A stretch of 64,000 bases of DNA, taken from Anoplopoma fimbria (taxonomy: Eukaryota > Chordata > Actinopteri > Perciformes > Anoplopomatidae). The position numbers and the translations under genes are program-made. Of the stretch, positions 25,371 to 38,362 are shown piece after piece (position 1 is the first letter of the stretch; each line of letters starts with the position of its first letter). The stretch lies in assembly GCF_027596085.1 (NCBI RefSeq), contig NC_072470.1, positions 7,113,787 through 7,177,786 of the forward strand. Direction: 5' to 3'. Below the pieces are notes generated by a model that saw only the letters and a list, made by a program, of their open reading frames with translations, was not told where the DNA came from and ran no database searches.

Positions 25371-26024
25371 ACAAGGCCCCAACCTCTCAGTCTAACAGCA
25401 CATGAGATCCCACTCAGTGATATACATCCCTGTATTCTGGATTCCACTTCTGTCTGCCATGTTTGAAGGGCAATGCAGCCAAATGATTGACAACTCACTG
25501 GGTTGGTATTGAGAGCTCTTTGCTTGTTGGCGGGTGACTCGGGGGCAAGCTTGACATGGTTTGATAAGATACAGGAGATGGATCCGCACCGGGGAAATGA
25601 TACTTAATGGGGAGACAAGGGTGGAGGGAGCAAAGTTAGGGTTTTTAAATCAATCAAAATGGTAGTCAGGTTATTATTTTTTGCGAGTATTATTAAATTA
25701 AAGCTTAGAGCAGAAACAGAGTGAACCCCTGGTTTGACGTTTTCATTGAAGTTATTAATGATATAACCAAAATCTAACTAACAAATTGGGCATACTGCTT
25801 CGAGGCAAGGTTACCCTTCACTACAGCTACTTGACTCCCCCTAATCCCCCCCCTCCACCCCACCAGCCGTCCCCTCCCCCTCCTGCTGAAAGGACCATTT
25901 AGGGTCCATTCACATCAAAGGCCCCCTCGGACACTTAATGGTGCCATTGTTGTTTCCTCTTCACAAGAAACAGTGGTGAGAGGCGGAGGAAGAGAATGAA
26001 AGGGAAAGGAAGATAATCGCTGTC

Positions 26025-26146
<122 letters not shown>

Positions 26147-26382
26147 AGAGAGGAAAAAGTTAATTTAGTCTACTGTTGACTCTTGAAGTCATGGTTTTTT
26201 AAAGTAGTTGGAATATTCAGCTAATTAGGTGATACGTCCTCTTTTTTCCAGATTTTTAATAAAACTTTCTTCACACGACTGACATTATCTCCTTCAAATA
26301 TGGCCGCTGGGTTAGCAGCTACTGAACCACATCTGACTCTCAAACGGGCTTGTCACTATAAAACCACACACTTACAGATGGT

Positions 26383-26487
<105 letters not shown>

Positions 26488-27191
26488 GTGAAACCCAGCC
26501 AAACCCACAGCGATGCTTCCTTCTCACAACTCCGCTACAGAATGAATCTCACGAGGATCCAAAATGAACACTGACACATATCAGTTTCCTCACGGGATTT
26601 CACGTGTATATTTAGCAGCTTCTTACTAATGAGAACATTAATGTATCAGGCAGTTGTGACGTTGGAGCATAACAGGAAGTGTTGAGGCAAAATGGGTGAT
26701 TTACAGCTCTTTTATACATGATTGAGATTAAATAAGTGTCTTAAATTGAGCTGCATGACGGCATAAAAGAAGCGGTTATCAGACAACGTGTGCTTTTCAT
26801 TCATAAAATACACCTTTAAGAGTAGTAGTAGTAGTAGTTAATGGCAGTGAGGGGAAACATTCAACCTTGACTAACAGAAAATCAAACATTTGTCATTCTT
26901 CTTTTAAAAAATCTACTTTAAAGATCAGCAAACTGGAGACTAGGTCAGCCAATCAGTGCAAGCCGCCTGAGGAGACGCAATCATTTACTAATTAATTGGT
27001 AATTCATTAAGTAATAAATACTATTATTTCGCTAGACTTTTGACCTCAGGGTGGATTCCCATTATGTCAATTCTGCACCACAGGAGCTTTGTCTCAATGT
27101 CTCCCTCATCAGTTTCAGCGCAGCTCAAAGTTTATTAAGCTCGACTGGCATGAGACACGTGTGTGTGTGTGTGTGTATAATAAGACAAACA

Positions 27192-27306
27192 CAATTCAAT
27201 TCAATTCAATTCAATTCAATTCAATTCAATTCAATTCAATTCAATTCAATTCAATTCAATTCAATTCAATTCAATTCAATTCAATTCAATTCAATTCAAT
27301 TCAATT
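27192..27306. repeat. (CAATT)23 perfect pentanucleotide array
   Basis: Twenty-three uninterrupted CAATT units. The array abuts a LINE-like 3' tail and probably arose from that tail. The absence of interruptions suggests recent expansion or active turnover. Confidence 0.95.
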
Positions 27307-27570
27307 CAGTTTATTTTGTATAGCCCAGAATCACAAATTACAAATTTGCCTCAGAATCTTTACAATCTGTCCTCCTCTGTCCTTCCCTCACATCGGCACA
27401 GGAAAAACTCCCCTAAAAACCCCTTTAACAGGGAGAAAAAAGGAAGAAACCTATGGGAGAACGACAGAGGAGGGATCCTTCTCCCAGGATGGACAGAATG
27501 CAATAGATGTCATGTGTACAGACACTCATAATGTGACAGTCAACACAGACAGAGCATCAGTTATCAATAT
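27192..27570 (-). mobile_element. LINE 3' tail with pentamer array (reverse orientation)
   Basis: A perfect pentamer array (27192-27306) runs directly into 'cagtttattttgtatagccc' and then sequence containing 'aaaaactcccctaaaaaccc' and 'cccaggatggacagaatgca'. Read on the minus strand, the unit ends '...gctatacaaaataaac' plus GAATT-type repeats, as fish LINEs with pentamer tails do. The left boundary is the array; the right boundary near 27570 is approximate. No open frame of the element survives. Confidence 0.6.
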
Positions 27571-30182
27571 CTAAAATATAGACGGGTTCATTGTTCCTGT
27601 CCGAGTCATTTGCACCTATGAAAGCAAACATTATGAATATTAGTCTGCATTTATGATATCCCTGATTCATACAACAATAAAAACATCTCACGTTTTTCTT
27701 CTATTATCCTTATATTAAATGGGTTTTATACATCATTTAAAGAGAGAATAACAAGTCAGAAAGTTTAGCTCTCTTAATTATCGTTTATAATTAAAGGCTG
27801 TGGAGAGGATTCTGCTAATCCGGTTACAAAAGAACTTCACTTGGAAAGCTTTTCTGTCCACTTAACAAAGCACCACTTAAGAAACACACTTTCTGCCAAT
27901 TCTAGCAAATAAAAAAAGGAATAATTCCATTAAATCAGGAATTTAAAAGAGTTTTGAAACACGTTCCCATACTCATGATTTCAAAGTAGGGTCAATGAGC
28001 CACTGGCTTTGAGCTGGTTTCCAATTGGCCCATCCTCCCAGTAAGGACAGGAAGCAGAGGTAAAAGCTTATTTTTTTGGTGAATATCCCCCCCTAAAAAC
28101 AAACTATAAAGCTATATATTAATGTAAAATGCTTCAGACAGAAATTTAAAATACACAACACCAAGCTTATCTAGGTCAGAGCCAAACATGAGTCAATTCT
28201 GGTTTGGCAGTGACAGCAGTTCCATGTTTCATTCATCACTATGGTGGTAAACCCTTGACAGTTTCGCCTCACTCTAATTAATACGATAAAAAACCTTCAC
28301 CACGTAGCCACAGTGAGCACATAAAGTCGCCTCAGTCAGTCCGAGAGCACCGGGTGGTCTTATTTCTTCTATCCAGACTGTTAGTTTCATGTATCAAGAG
28401 ATCTGACGATATGTTTCACAGTTATATTCCGGTGTAATGGCATTAAAAGCTGAAGTGGGCGGTGAGTTAGGAAGATAAAGTTGGCATTAAAGCCATCTTC
28501 CTTTGCCAGCTGTAAATCGTAAGTCCTACCATGTGGAAGCAAAATAAACATTTCCTTGAACACTGAAATGTTACAAAAAGCTCACATCTGCCCCAACAGG
28601 CCTTAACCCATGAAGGACAGTGAGCAGTGCAGGTGTGTGCAGACACAGGTGTGTTTAATTGAGCAGCTGATCAGACAGGACATTTCCTGTCTGTCAATAC
28701 TTTTAGTCCAAAAATTCTCAGACCTCGAGAGTCGAATTAAACGCGGCCCCAAGGACGACACCTGGCTCTTATCTGGGACTTTAGTTTGGTTTTGCAGCTG
28801 ACTTTTTGGGGCTTTGGATCCAGACATTTCTTATTTTACATTATGTGAGCAGAAAAGACAAGAAGCTCTCTCCAACCAAGGAAAAAACGATTCATTAAAC
28901 TGACTGGCTTGTTTTTTGGCAAATATTCTTTTTGTTGCTGGGACTTAATTCAGTTTGCTAATTAGTGACAATGCAACGGAGCTTTGCTAATGACCTGAAA
29001 TGTGAATTTAGCAGAGAAAATCTGCAAAAACTAAATTGTTAAAGCCACTTGGTGCAGCTTGTGTTTATGAAATTCCCAGTAAAGATCATTCTGCAGAACC
29101 AGTACTCTACCAGTTCAGACATATGTGTTAGAAATCAGCTCTGAGAGAGATCTGTGTTTGCATGCGTCTACTCTGTGATGTGTGGCGGAGTGAGCCTCAT
29201 TCACTGTCCTGGGACCAGAGAAGGAACCATTGGAGGGTACATCTTGTGTGCTATGAAGGTGTGCCATGACCTCTTCCCCTCCACTGATAAACCTGTTTGT
29301 TGTGTTTGCCCTGTCAGCCATACATCATCATCCATCTTTACTTCGGTCGAGCTTGGCTTCACCTGAGGTCGGGCTGCTTTTGATAACACCTCACAATCTC
29401 CCTCTTATCGCTATCTAAATTACAGCCAGCTGCATACCAAACATACCCGTGTCACCCTTCTCTCTCCTGCCGCAGCAGCGAGAGCCGAGACCCGGCCCGG
29501 GGCTTGATAAACACTGACAGTTGAGGCGAGGTATTTCTGTGACTGACGGTTATTGACTCGGCGATATGGTGATTTGTTTCTGCGCCGCGGCACAATTGAT
29601 TAGCCATAAGGAAACTCAGGAGACGTTATTGGATTACTATTCAGAAAGATTGAGTGTCAGTCTCCATCGGATTCCATATCTCATCCATCTCTCTTTCTCT
29701 CTTCAGAATATATTAGTCGTTTTCAATAATAGCAGGCTGATATGGAGGCGTTTCCTGTCCTCCATTTGATATTCTATACCCATGGCTTAATAATGATGGA
29801 TCCTTGGGCTTGTCTTGTTCACCTGTCAGCCTATTCCGGCTTTCTAAATCTGTCTGTCTGCTGGTTTCAGTCCCTCATCCTCCATGCACTGAAATTAAGG
29901 GAGCACTTACTCTTGAGCAGTACTACCACGCTTGTAAAAGTGGTTGTGGAGGAACATTACTGCCGGGAATAACCCCTGATGATGTCATGAGGGTTACGCA
30001 GCTTGGTCTGAGAGACTTAATGAAAAGCATGTGTTACAAACTGCTAAATGTCCTTGCTACTGTGAGATCCAGTGTTGTTGGACCAAGAACCGAGATAACG
30101 ACCCCTGCTGCAATGGTTTTCACCATTATTGTTCCAATGTGTCTCTCGCAAGTCCCCAAACATTCTGCGTTGCATTAGTGCC

Positions 30183-30248
30183 GAATTACCCCTTTAATAT
30201 TATATATGCAACTGCAACTGAAGGGGTAATTCCTCAGTTGCACATATA
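30183..30248. repeat. Two overlapping inverted repeats (mutually exclusive hairpins)
   Basis: GAATTACCCCTT (30183-30194) pairs exactly with AAGGGGTAATTC (30221-30232). A second stem, TATATATGCAACTG (30201-30214) with CAGTTGCACATATA (30235-30248), has a single mismatch. The arms interleave, so both stems cannot form together. Confidence 0.8.
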
Positions 30249-31038
30249 ATAAACAACATAAATTCTTCATTAATTATGTTCATCAGATTGAAAGACAGTT
30301 TCTAATCAGAAAGTGCGTATTCAATGGCAATATTTTTCATTTTTTGTATTCATTATTGGACTGCTTGGTAGAGCATGATTTTGAAAACAAATATTAGATA
30401 AAGTGATCATTCTGTTCAGTAAGCCCTCTAAAACCAAGCTACATCAAATATATATATATGTATATATAAACCTACCACAACCAGCGCCCATCCAAGATTG
30501 ATTCATCTGCTGCTAACTTCTTGGAAGGAAGCCATCCAAAAAGGCTTGATACTGATAATTACAGTGCACCCTGGGTATTTTTCAACATGATATACTACAG
30601 CTCAAAATGTGCTCTATTCTAAAGATCCTAAAGATTCAAAATGACCAAATGTGTCAGATAAATAAAGATTAGGATGCGTGTACAATTATGCACACTGAGG
30701 ATATTGCTTTTCCGAAATGGTTTTCACTATTTCACTAAGAGACGGAACAAGTTGGTGGACAATAAAAACATGACATTGTCTTACATGATGGGACTTTTCC
30801 AACCTTAAAGCTACTGAAGTTAAAAAGAGGAAACTGTCTGTTTAAAGGGGTTAAATGTCGTTTTTTTACTCGTACTTCCATAGTGTCTCCGTGTCTCTCT
30901 TTTGGCTCCATTTCCCACTCCATCTCATCTCAAGGAGACGGAGATACGGTCCATTTTGCCTCCACTGGTGCATATCAAGGTCAATCAGTGGCAAAGGGAT
31001 GCACGTTGAAGCAAATGTCATTTAAACCCGTGTGTCTT

Positions 31039-31143
<105 letters not shown>

Positions 31144-31252
31144 ACACGGGGCACTCACTTACATGACTGACACAGATGTTACCTTTGTGGTCAGAAGGCT
31201 GTAAGTCAATTAGGTTTTGCTAATGGGGCCGAGTGCTTAGCTGTCTCCAACC

Positions 31253-31255
<3 letters not shown>

Positions 31256-31297
<42 letters not shown>
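31256..31297. repeat. (AC)21 array
   Basis: Perfect repeat 118 bp after the GT array. Confidence 0.97.
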
Positions 31298-31299
<2 letters not shown>

Positions 31300-34245
31300 T
31301 ATTGATAAGATTACCATGGTAATGTGAATGCACCAGGGTTAAACCACATTAAGGGAGCCGCCTTTCTCAAAGATCCTTGCTTCTTTTAAATTGTCGGCCA
31401 TCTTATCCTAAGTGCCCTCCTCTGCCTCTCCGTCTGCCTCTTTGTGTTAATGTGACTTTTTCCTCCTCTGTGTGCTCCCTCTTCCTTCATCCTCTTTCCC
31501 CGGCAGCAGATGCACCACAAATCTCCTCTTTACATCTCAAACTTCCTCAGCCCATCTGTCTCCCCATTTCTGTCATTGGCTTCTGACTCAGTGGCATGAT
31601 TTCTTCTTCAGAAACACATAAAAAAAATGTTGGTTTCCTCCTCTTCCCAGGCCGCTGTTTCATCATTTTTGACACGTCGTGAAAAAGAACAATAAATCAA
31701 CCCCTAATAATATTTCCTGTGTAGCCAGGCCTGGTACATCTTCTTCCTCGTTGCCATAGAGTTCCATCGTTCCAAAACGATTTGAAAAAACACTTCAATG
31801 AGCCACACCGTTGCACTGTGACATGTTCCTTTTATTAAAATGATCACAGACACCGTAATTTGTTATGAGTCAGTCCCACATACACCACCCTGCTCCTCAC
31901 TACAGAAGAAAATATTCCCCAACGAATGCATTCTTTACTCCTGTTTGAGTAACGTTTGCTATGAAATATAGAGCCCAGCCTTTTTAGGACATCATTTCAT
32001 ATAAAAAATGGAAAAGTATGTATTTGTAACATGTCTTTAAAGGGTTATCATCGTATTTATGTCGCTCAGAAGCATGATGACAATCAAACCAACATAAATA
32101 AATAGCCAAACGATGCACACGGCAATGACCAAAGTACGATGTTTCTTATGTTCTTCAAATGGCTTTTCTGATTGTAATAAGAAAAATAATTTCAATATAA
32201 ATGGCCGTTTTAATTGCTATCTTGGCAAATACCTAAAATTCTGTATTATTTATTATGTTTATCCTACATTCAAACTATGATACTCGTCTCCTAAGCAACT
32301 GTCATCACAAAGGTTCCTGATCCTCTTGGTTTCTTTCCAACTCTTTATATCTTCCATTGACCTTATAATTCTGGTGTTGTTAACTCTAAAGTTAGAAATA
32401 GGCTGCCTGTACTTTTGGTTTTCATACAGCAAGTACTTTTCCAATTCAAGCTCTTGTTTAAATTCTACATAAGTATACATGTTCAGTACAAACCTTTGGG
32501 TTTGAGTAACACAGACAGGATAGGGGAATTAAAAGCTACTGATCTTTTTGTTTGTTGACATAAGGAAAATATTTTTAAAAAGTGTTTAATTTAGTCTATG
32601 CAGAGTATAAATGGGTGTATTTCTACAAGAGTAACCCGTGGATGATGTAACAATACAGTACGTCTCTAGTCACAGTTACAGTAAAAAGACACGATTCTTC
32701 TTCTTCTGTTAGCAGCAGACAAAACTGTAGCTCCTAGTGGTGCAGCACTTTTATCCCCCCCCCCCAAACGAAAAAAACTCTCTCTCTCTCGCTCTCATTA
32801 GCATGCACTTGTCCTCCAGTGTTTTCCCTCCCCGGTATGTCAAGCGCTGATCTTTCCTTCAGAGGCCGGGTGATAAAGGCCCCGCAGAGTAAACAAGCCG
32901 TGGAGAATGGCCTCTTGTCTTTTTATTATTGCCTCCTAATGCAGCACTCATTCCTGCCGTGATGGAGTGGGGCTGGAACCACACAAACGTCCTGTGAGAG
33001 GGGGGCGCCGTCACAGGAATGAATGCACAAAAAGAAACACACTCGAATAATTTATTTGCACAAATACACACTGAAATGGATCCTCTCACTATTTCTGATC
33101 ACAACAACAGTCTTTTTTTCATGTCAAGCAGCAGAGATAATGCGTAAAAAGATTAGCTGTAGCATCTGCAATGAAGTTTCAATGCAATTGTATTTCCATT
33201 GTTCACTTAAAACTGCTCATCATGTCAGGTATTGTATTGCTGTCTGGATAAGCCCCCCTCCCCTCTCTCTCTCTCTCTCTCTCTGGTCTCCAGACTAAAA
33301 GGAGGGGTGGGGGGTTTTGGAGGGAAAAAAAAGGGTGGCGAAGGTCACTTTGATGTGACTATAAAGACACGCAGCAGGCCAGTGGAAAGAGATGAAAGAG
33401 TCGGGGGCAGAAGTAAAATAGATCCTGGAGGAGAGGCAGAGGGAGAGGAGATGCATTCTCTCCTCTCCCTCTGCAACACACAGCGGATAATGATGCTGTA
33501 TCATAAACAAGAGGCGGCCGGGGAATAGAGCCGGCGTCTTGCAATTAAAGTGAGCAAACAACATTTATTTGAACCGAGCTGACAGCCGCTATACACCGTA
33601 GAAAGTGAGACGAGCGGAGCTCATATCTGAATCAAAAAATAATAAATACATCAAAATAGGGCATTTGGCACATGCTGATCATCCACTGTGACTTATTTAC
33701 TCAATGATTAACGCATACCGCCTGATTTTAACCGCACTCTCAGACGCTCCGGATTATGCCTTCAAGCAAATTAGATGTGTAGATAGCTGTCGTAAGTGCA
33801 TGTTGATCTTAATAATCTTGATAGTTTTAATGTATGCAACATCAAGTTTGTTCCTATTTACATCATGTTCCTAAAAATTGCCTGGAGTCTGGTCTACTTT
33901 AACGCCTTGGCTTGATGCGGTTGCCTGCCCCCATTAGGCTCAGCTGTGTACTGCAAATGAATCATCCTGCACTGAAACAAGCTCTGTGCAGTCCCTGTGT
34001 TTGACTCCAGACTGCCATCTCTATTGCCTGAATGGGTGGCAAACAGCAGCCCCAACATGAACTGCTATATGTACAGAAACCTGCGGAGCAAGAAAACCAT
34101 GTAAGATTCAATCAAAACACTGAGTTTCAACGGGGCTCCGCTTTGAGGTTTTCTTCTCTCTTGTCTGCTGTGCGTGCTGTTCCTGAAAGTGTTTCCATGA
34201 TTGAGCTGTTTTTGGTATTTAAGGTAGCATGTACAGAAGGGAGGA

Positions 34246-34278
34246 AGAGGAGGAGGTGGAGGAGGAGGAGGAGGAGGA
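34246..34278. repeat. (GGA)n triplet array
   Basis: Polypurine triplet array. Confidence 0.9.
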
Positions 34279-34565
34279 TCGAGGGTGAGACAGCAGCCAG
34301 ACACCAGATGTTTCCATACAATCCAGCCAGCGCAGCAGAAGCAAGATTAGTGTGTGCCATACAGTGGGTTGAAGTGTGTGTGTGTGTGTAATTATTACCC
34401 TGGCCAGGGCATGCCCATAGCCTGGGTGGCCCAGCAGGAATCCGACGGTGGCAGTAAGTCTGGAAATAGCACAAGATGTGAGAGATTTGTGCCTCCTGGT
34501 GAAAGGAGGGAGATACCTCCTCACTGGAGGAATTGGTGTATTTGGAAATATATTACAGGGCAGAC

Positions 34566-34569
<4 letters not shown>

Positions 34570-34603
<34 letters not shown>

Positions 34604-34806
34604 ATCGATGTGTTTACGAGATAAAGATCAGATGAAACTTTAATGATCCCAAAGGGGGAATTGGGTCACTGCGGCAGCAAAAAGAAAGTGAGAAGATAAA
34701 AATACAACAAACAGAACAGTTTGAAGATTAAAGATGCAGCATTTTAAAACGGGGCTCCTATAGGCTTTGAGAGAGCTCTGCCTCTAACCTGTGCACTGGT
34801 GTGTGT

Positions 34807-34844
<38 letters not shown>

Positions 34845-34978
34845 CAGTTCCTTATATATCCCTAAAACTGGATGAAAAGCTCTGATATTTGCTAGCTGAG
34901 GTGTCACAATAAATACGTAAGGGGACCAAAAAAACTCCCTCCTTGACCCTTGATGTGCTCACAATGCCCTCAGCCCCT

Positions 34979-35035
<57 letters not shown>

Positions 35036-35278
35036 GAGTTGCTGATAGGGTCAAGTCGAGGCTATCTCCAGCTTATCTCCCTCACCGTTAGATCTACGGC
35101 CTTGTCCGTCGGTGATGAAGAGAGGAGAGCTGAAGACCTCGACTGGGATCACTCAGCCTCTCCAAGGGACGACTAGACTCTCGCACAGTTTCCTCCTTGA
35201 ACCTGCAGCCGGCTGACTGACTGGTGAAACGGGAGAGGAGGGGGGGGGAGGTGTTGAGAGAGTGAAAGAGGTAGAGAG

Positions 35279-35319
<41 letters not shown>

Positions 35320-35476
35320 TGTGACAGAGACGGGTAGGGGGGGAGAGAGAGAGAGAGAGAGAGGGAGAGTTATCAGTCATGCTGTCAGTCTCCGGGGCAG
35401 GTTGTGATAAGGGAGGCAGTATGGCAGCGGTTGGTATCTATCTCTCTCTCTCTCTCTCACACTATCTCACACACAC

Positions 35477-35547
<71 letters not shown>
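34570..35547. repeat. Cluster of five CA/GT arrays within 1 kb
   Basis: Arrays lie at 34570-34600 (GT), 34799-34842 (GT, one interruption), 34981-35033 (CA), 35280-35316 (GT) and 35480-35547 (CA). They alternate in orientation, with a retroposon tail and GA/CT tracts between them. Confidence 0.95.
34621..34700. mobile_element. Retroposon tail fragment ('aactttaatgatccc' type)
   Basis: The phrases 'gaaactttaatgatccc' and 'gggaattgggtcactgcggc' match a short conserved tail I remember from very common teleost retroposons. Only the tail is present, between two GT arrays. The element family and orientation cannot be fixed from this length. Confidence 0.5.
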
Positions 35548-35550
<3 letters not shown>

Positions 35551-36348
35551 CGGGGGAGAAAGACCCTGTTGTGTTCCCCTTCACCACCCATGAGTGAACA
35601 CAGCCCAGGTGTGCTGGACTGTATGGCAGCCATTTGTCGACCGTATTTTTTAGGGCAGGGAGACGGCAGAGGGAATACAGATGATAAGACCTGAAACACG
35701 TCGGAGAAAAAAAAAAAAAAAAAAAAAAAAAGGCTTGCGCGTCTCAGCTGCAGGTTTGAGTGTTTGATTTCACTGCTGTGGTGCTTACACAGCCTCTGAC
35801 ACCGAGACATGCAGTGAGCTAGCTGGGGCTTATACTATAGAGCGTGGCATGTGCTCAAAAGGATATGAGTTCCATTACTCTGTGATAAATGTCTATTCTG
35901 CTCCTCTTTATTGGAGCTGCTTTATAGGAAGAGAAGAAGAACCGGGGAGTGATAGCCGGCTTTGTTGAATGTGTTACACCGACGGAGACTCGTACTGCAT
36001 GTAGGAATAAGAAAAAATACTCCCAACTGTGGATACGAAGGCGACAGTATACCCTCGTGGGATCAATACAACATTTCCTCTCTTTCTCTGGGTCTCTGGT
36101 GCACCGTTGCCCTCCATTAGCCATGCGTTGACCCAATATTTTGGGGGGGTTGGGGGCCGGCGGTGGTGGAGGGGGAGAAAAGATGTTGACAAATGGGAGA
36201 GAGGAGTATCGAATGACCCCTTGCGGACTGGGAGGGAGGGGAATGGAGGGGAGGGGAGGGGAGGGAGGTACAGACCGGAGTGAGAAGTGACCCAGTGTTG
36301 CTTGAAGGTTTCATATTGGCTGTGTTCTCTCTCTCTCTCTCTCTCTTT

Positions 36349-36860
36349 GGCCATGTCCACATTAACCCGTTTTCACTCGTTTTCAAATGAAAACGGGGTT
36401 TTAGGATCTCCGTCCACACATGCGTTTCAGCATCGTTTTCGAAATGATGTGCGTCCAGTACGTTTGAACGTCTATGTACAAACATTTGTAACAAATACCA
36501 CATTCTCCATGTTGAATTAACCTGGTAGTCGATCGGTATCAAGGCTGTTGTTGTTGTTCTCTTACGGAAAGGGGTCACGTGGTAAGGGGGTGACGAATCA
36601 GGGAATGACACGTCGTAACTGCTAAGAACCAATCAAATAGCGAACGCCGGTGTCTACGTCATCGTTTTCGGACTTCTTCGTTTTCCGTCATCCACACTAT
36701 CATGAAAAACGCGGCGTTTTCAAACTTCTCCGTCCTCGGGAGCGTTTTCAAACTTATTCGTTTTCGGTGCCCTAAAACGCCGTGTAGTGTGGACGCTCGG
36801 TGCAAAACGGAGAAAAAGATATGCGGATTCATTTGAAAACGGGTTAGTGTGGACGTGGCC
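36349..36860. mobile_element. Non-autonomous DNA transposon with 26-bp terminal inverted repeats (512 bp)
   Basis: The left end begins GGCCATGTCCACATTAACCC and the reverse complement of the right end begins GGCCACGTCCACACTAACCC; over 26 bases only two positions differ. The interior repeats CGTTTTC-type motifs in both orientations and has no transposase frame, so this is a MITE-like element. A TTT on both sides is the only visible flank match, and the left flank is a CT repeat, so target duplication and superfamily remain open. It ends about 2.1 kb upstream of the nrp2 start codon. Confidence 0.75.
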
Positions 36861-37074
36861 TTTTATCTCTCTGTATCTCTCTCTATCTCTGTGAAAGGGT
36901 TCATCGCGGGGGGGTTAAGTGAAGGTCACCCGCCGCTCATCAAAAAGAGTTTAATCAATGCCCACTCATCGATACACACACATACAGCAAAAAAACAACA
37001 CACTATAGCACATGGCAAACTGGTATACGCCAGTGCCCAACAACACCCCCCCCACCCCCCCACCCCCATAAACA

Positions 37075-37109
37075 ACCACCACCACCACCACCATCACCAC
37101 CACCACCAC
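37075..37109. repeat. (CAC)n triplet array
   Basis: Imperfect CAC/CAT triplets following C-rich runs. Confidence 0.85.
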
Positions 37110-37955
37110 TCCACCAGAGGCTCAGATTAGCCAATCACAGTGACGTCTGACAGCCGCCACACCCTCGGGCGAGAGGTGGGCTTAAGGAAAAAGATGACTG
37201 ACAGGCCGTAAGAAGGCTGCAAGTCGATGGCATCTAGTCAACCTGTGGGGGGGGGGGGGGTGTTGCGGAGCAGCAGTTGACGGAGGTGACAGGCAGACGG
37301 TGACACCCGGGCCTGTCACACAACCTTCTGTCAAGGGCATCGGGGGGGGGGTGTGTCTTTTGTTGACTTTGTTTTTTCCACGGCTGCCATGGGGGGAAAA
37401 CGAGATGATGAAGTCTCTTAAAGCGTATTCCTTTCTGCTTGCAGTTAAGTTCCCTTAAAGAAAAAAAAGCTGGTATAAGAGGTGAAAAGTTCATCCCATA
37501 AGGTGCGGTGGAATGAACCCCCCACCCCCACCCCCACACACACCCCACCCCCGTGCCCTGACCTGTAGGAATGCACCTAGCAGCTCCAAATAAAGATTGC
37601 CAGCGAGGCTACATACTGTACCTCATTACACAGCCGGCCGGGGCCCTCAGCCAGTCCGTTACATTTACACGGTAACACAAGCCACAGGCAGGGCACATGG
37701 GCTGGAACGCCGGAGAGGCCTTTCTCAGCAGATTATTTTGGGCTCGCTCGCTGTGTCATTACACGGCTGCACCCGCTCTGTATTTAGGGGCCTGCTGATT
37801 GCAGGGCAGAGATTGGGCAGGGCCGAGGCGGTGGTCTCTCCCTCTCCGTTGGGTCGAGGGCTCTGACATTGGCCGGGGCCGTCTGATGTGTTTTTGTGGT
37901 GAAAGGCGGCCTCGTGCCATGTTTGCTGTGATTCCACCCCTCACCCCCAAATGAG

Positions 37956-37958
<3 letters not shown>

Positions 37959-37993
<35 letters not shown>

Positions 37994-38190
37994 GGGGTTT
38001 GTCTCTCTCTCTGTGTTCCTTTGAAGGCAGCCTCAGGAGAAGCTCTGCATCCTGGTTTACCATCACAATGTGTCTTATCTGTGGAAGAGCGCATATCTGT
38101 GGGATCTTCTGAAAAAGAGAGACAGAGAGAGAGAGAGAGAGAGAAGATGCGCGTGCACGTTTGCTCTCCCTCTCCCTCTCCCTCTCTCCT
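37959..38190. repeat. CT, GA and CTCCCT tracts beside the nrp2 promoter
   Basis: (CT)16 at 37959-37990 is followed by a shorter CT run, then a GA tract at 38124-38144, then CTCCCT-type repeats to about 38190. These are homopurine/homopyrimidine stretches of the kind that can take triplex or other non-B forms. Confidence 0.85.
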
Positions 38191-38350
38191 TATGATCAGC
38201 AACCTACGGGAGAGGGGGGCGGAGCCGAGGCGCCGTGGCTGTAACGCGATAGCTGCTCAGCTCAAAAGCGCGATCCCTCTCTTACGCACGGTCACTCACC
38301 ACACACGCCTCCTCCTTCCCAGACGCGTCCACGGGACACACGCCGGTCCG

Positions 38351-38362
38351 ATGCCAGGCTGA
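38351..38362 (+). promoter_or_regulatory. Upstream ORF 1 (3 codons plus stop)
   Basis: ATG CCA GGC TGA in the GC-rich leader, 631 bases before the nrp2 start. It matters only if the transcript begins upstream of it. Confidence 0.35.

Larger units (their letters stand above)
36861..38190. other. nrp2 upstream flank with C-rich and CT/GA tracts
   Basis: This block precedes the inferred nrp2 promoter. It has C-rich runs near 37046-37068, a CAC triplet array (37075-37109), a G-run near 37248-37260, C-rich sequence near 37518-37552, a (CT)16 tract (37959-37990), a GA tract (38124-38144) and CTCCCT-type repeats (about 38162-38189). No gene is visible. The start of transcription could lie at its right end. 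Confidence 0.45.

Noticed and set aside
36117..36632. 171-codon open frame on the minus strand
   Set aside because: It overlaps the 512-bp inverted-repeat element and repeat-rich flank, with no transposase-like motif; chance frame.
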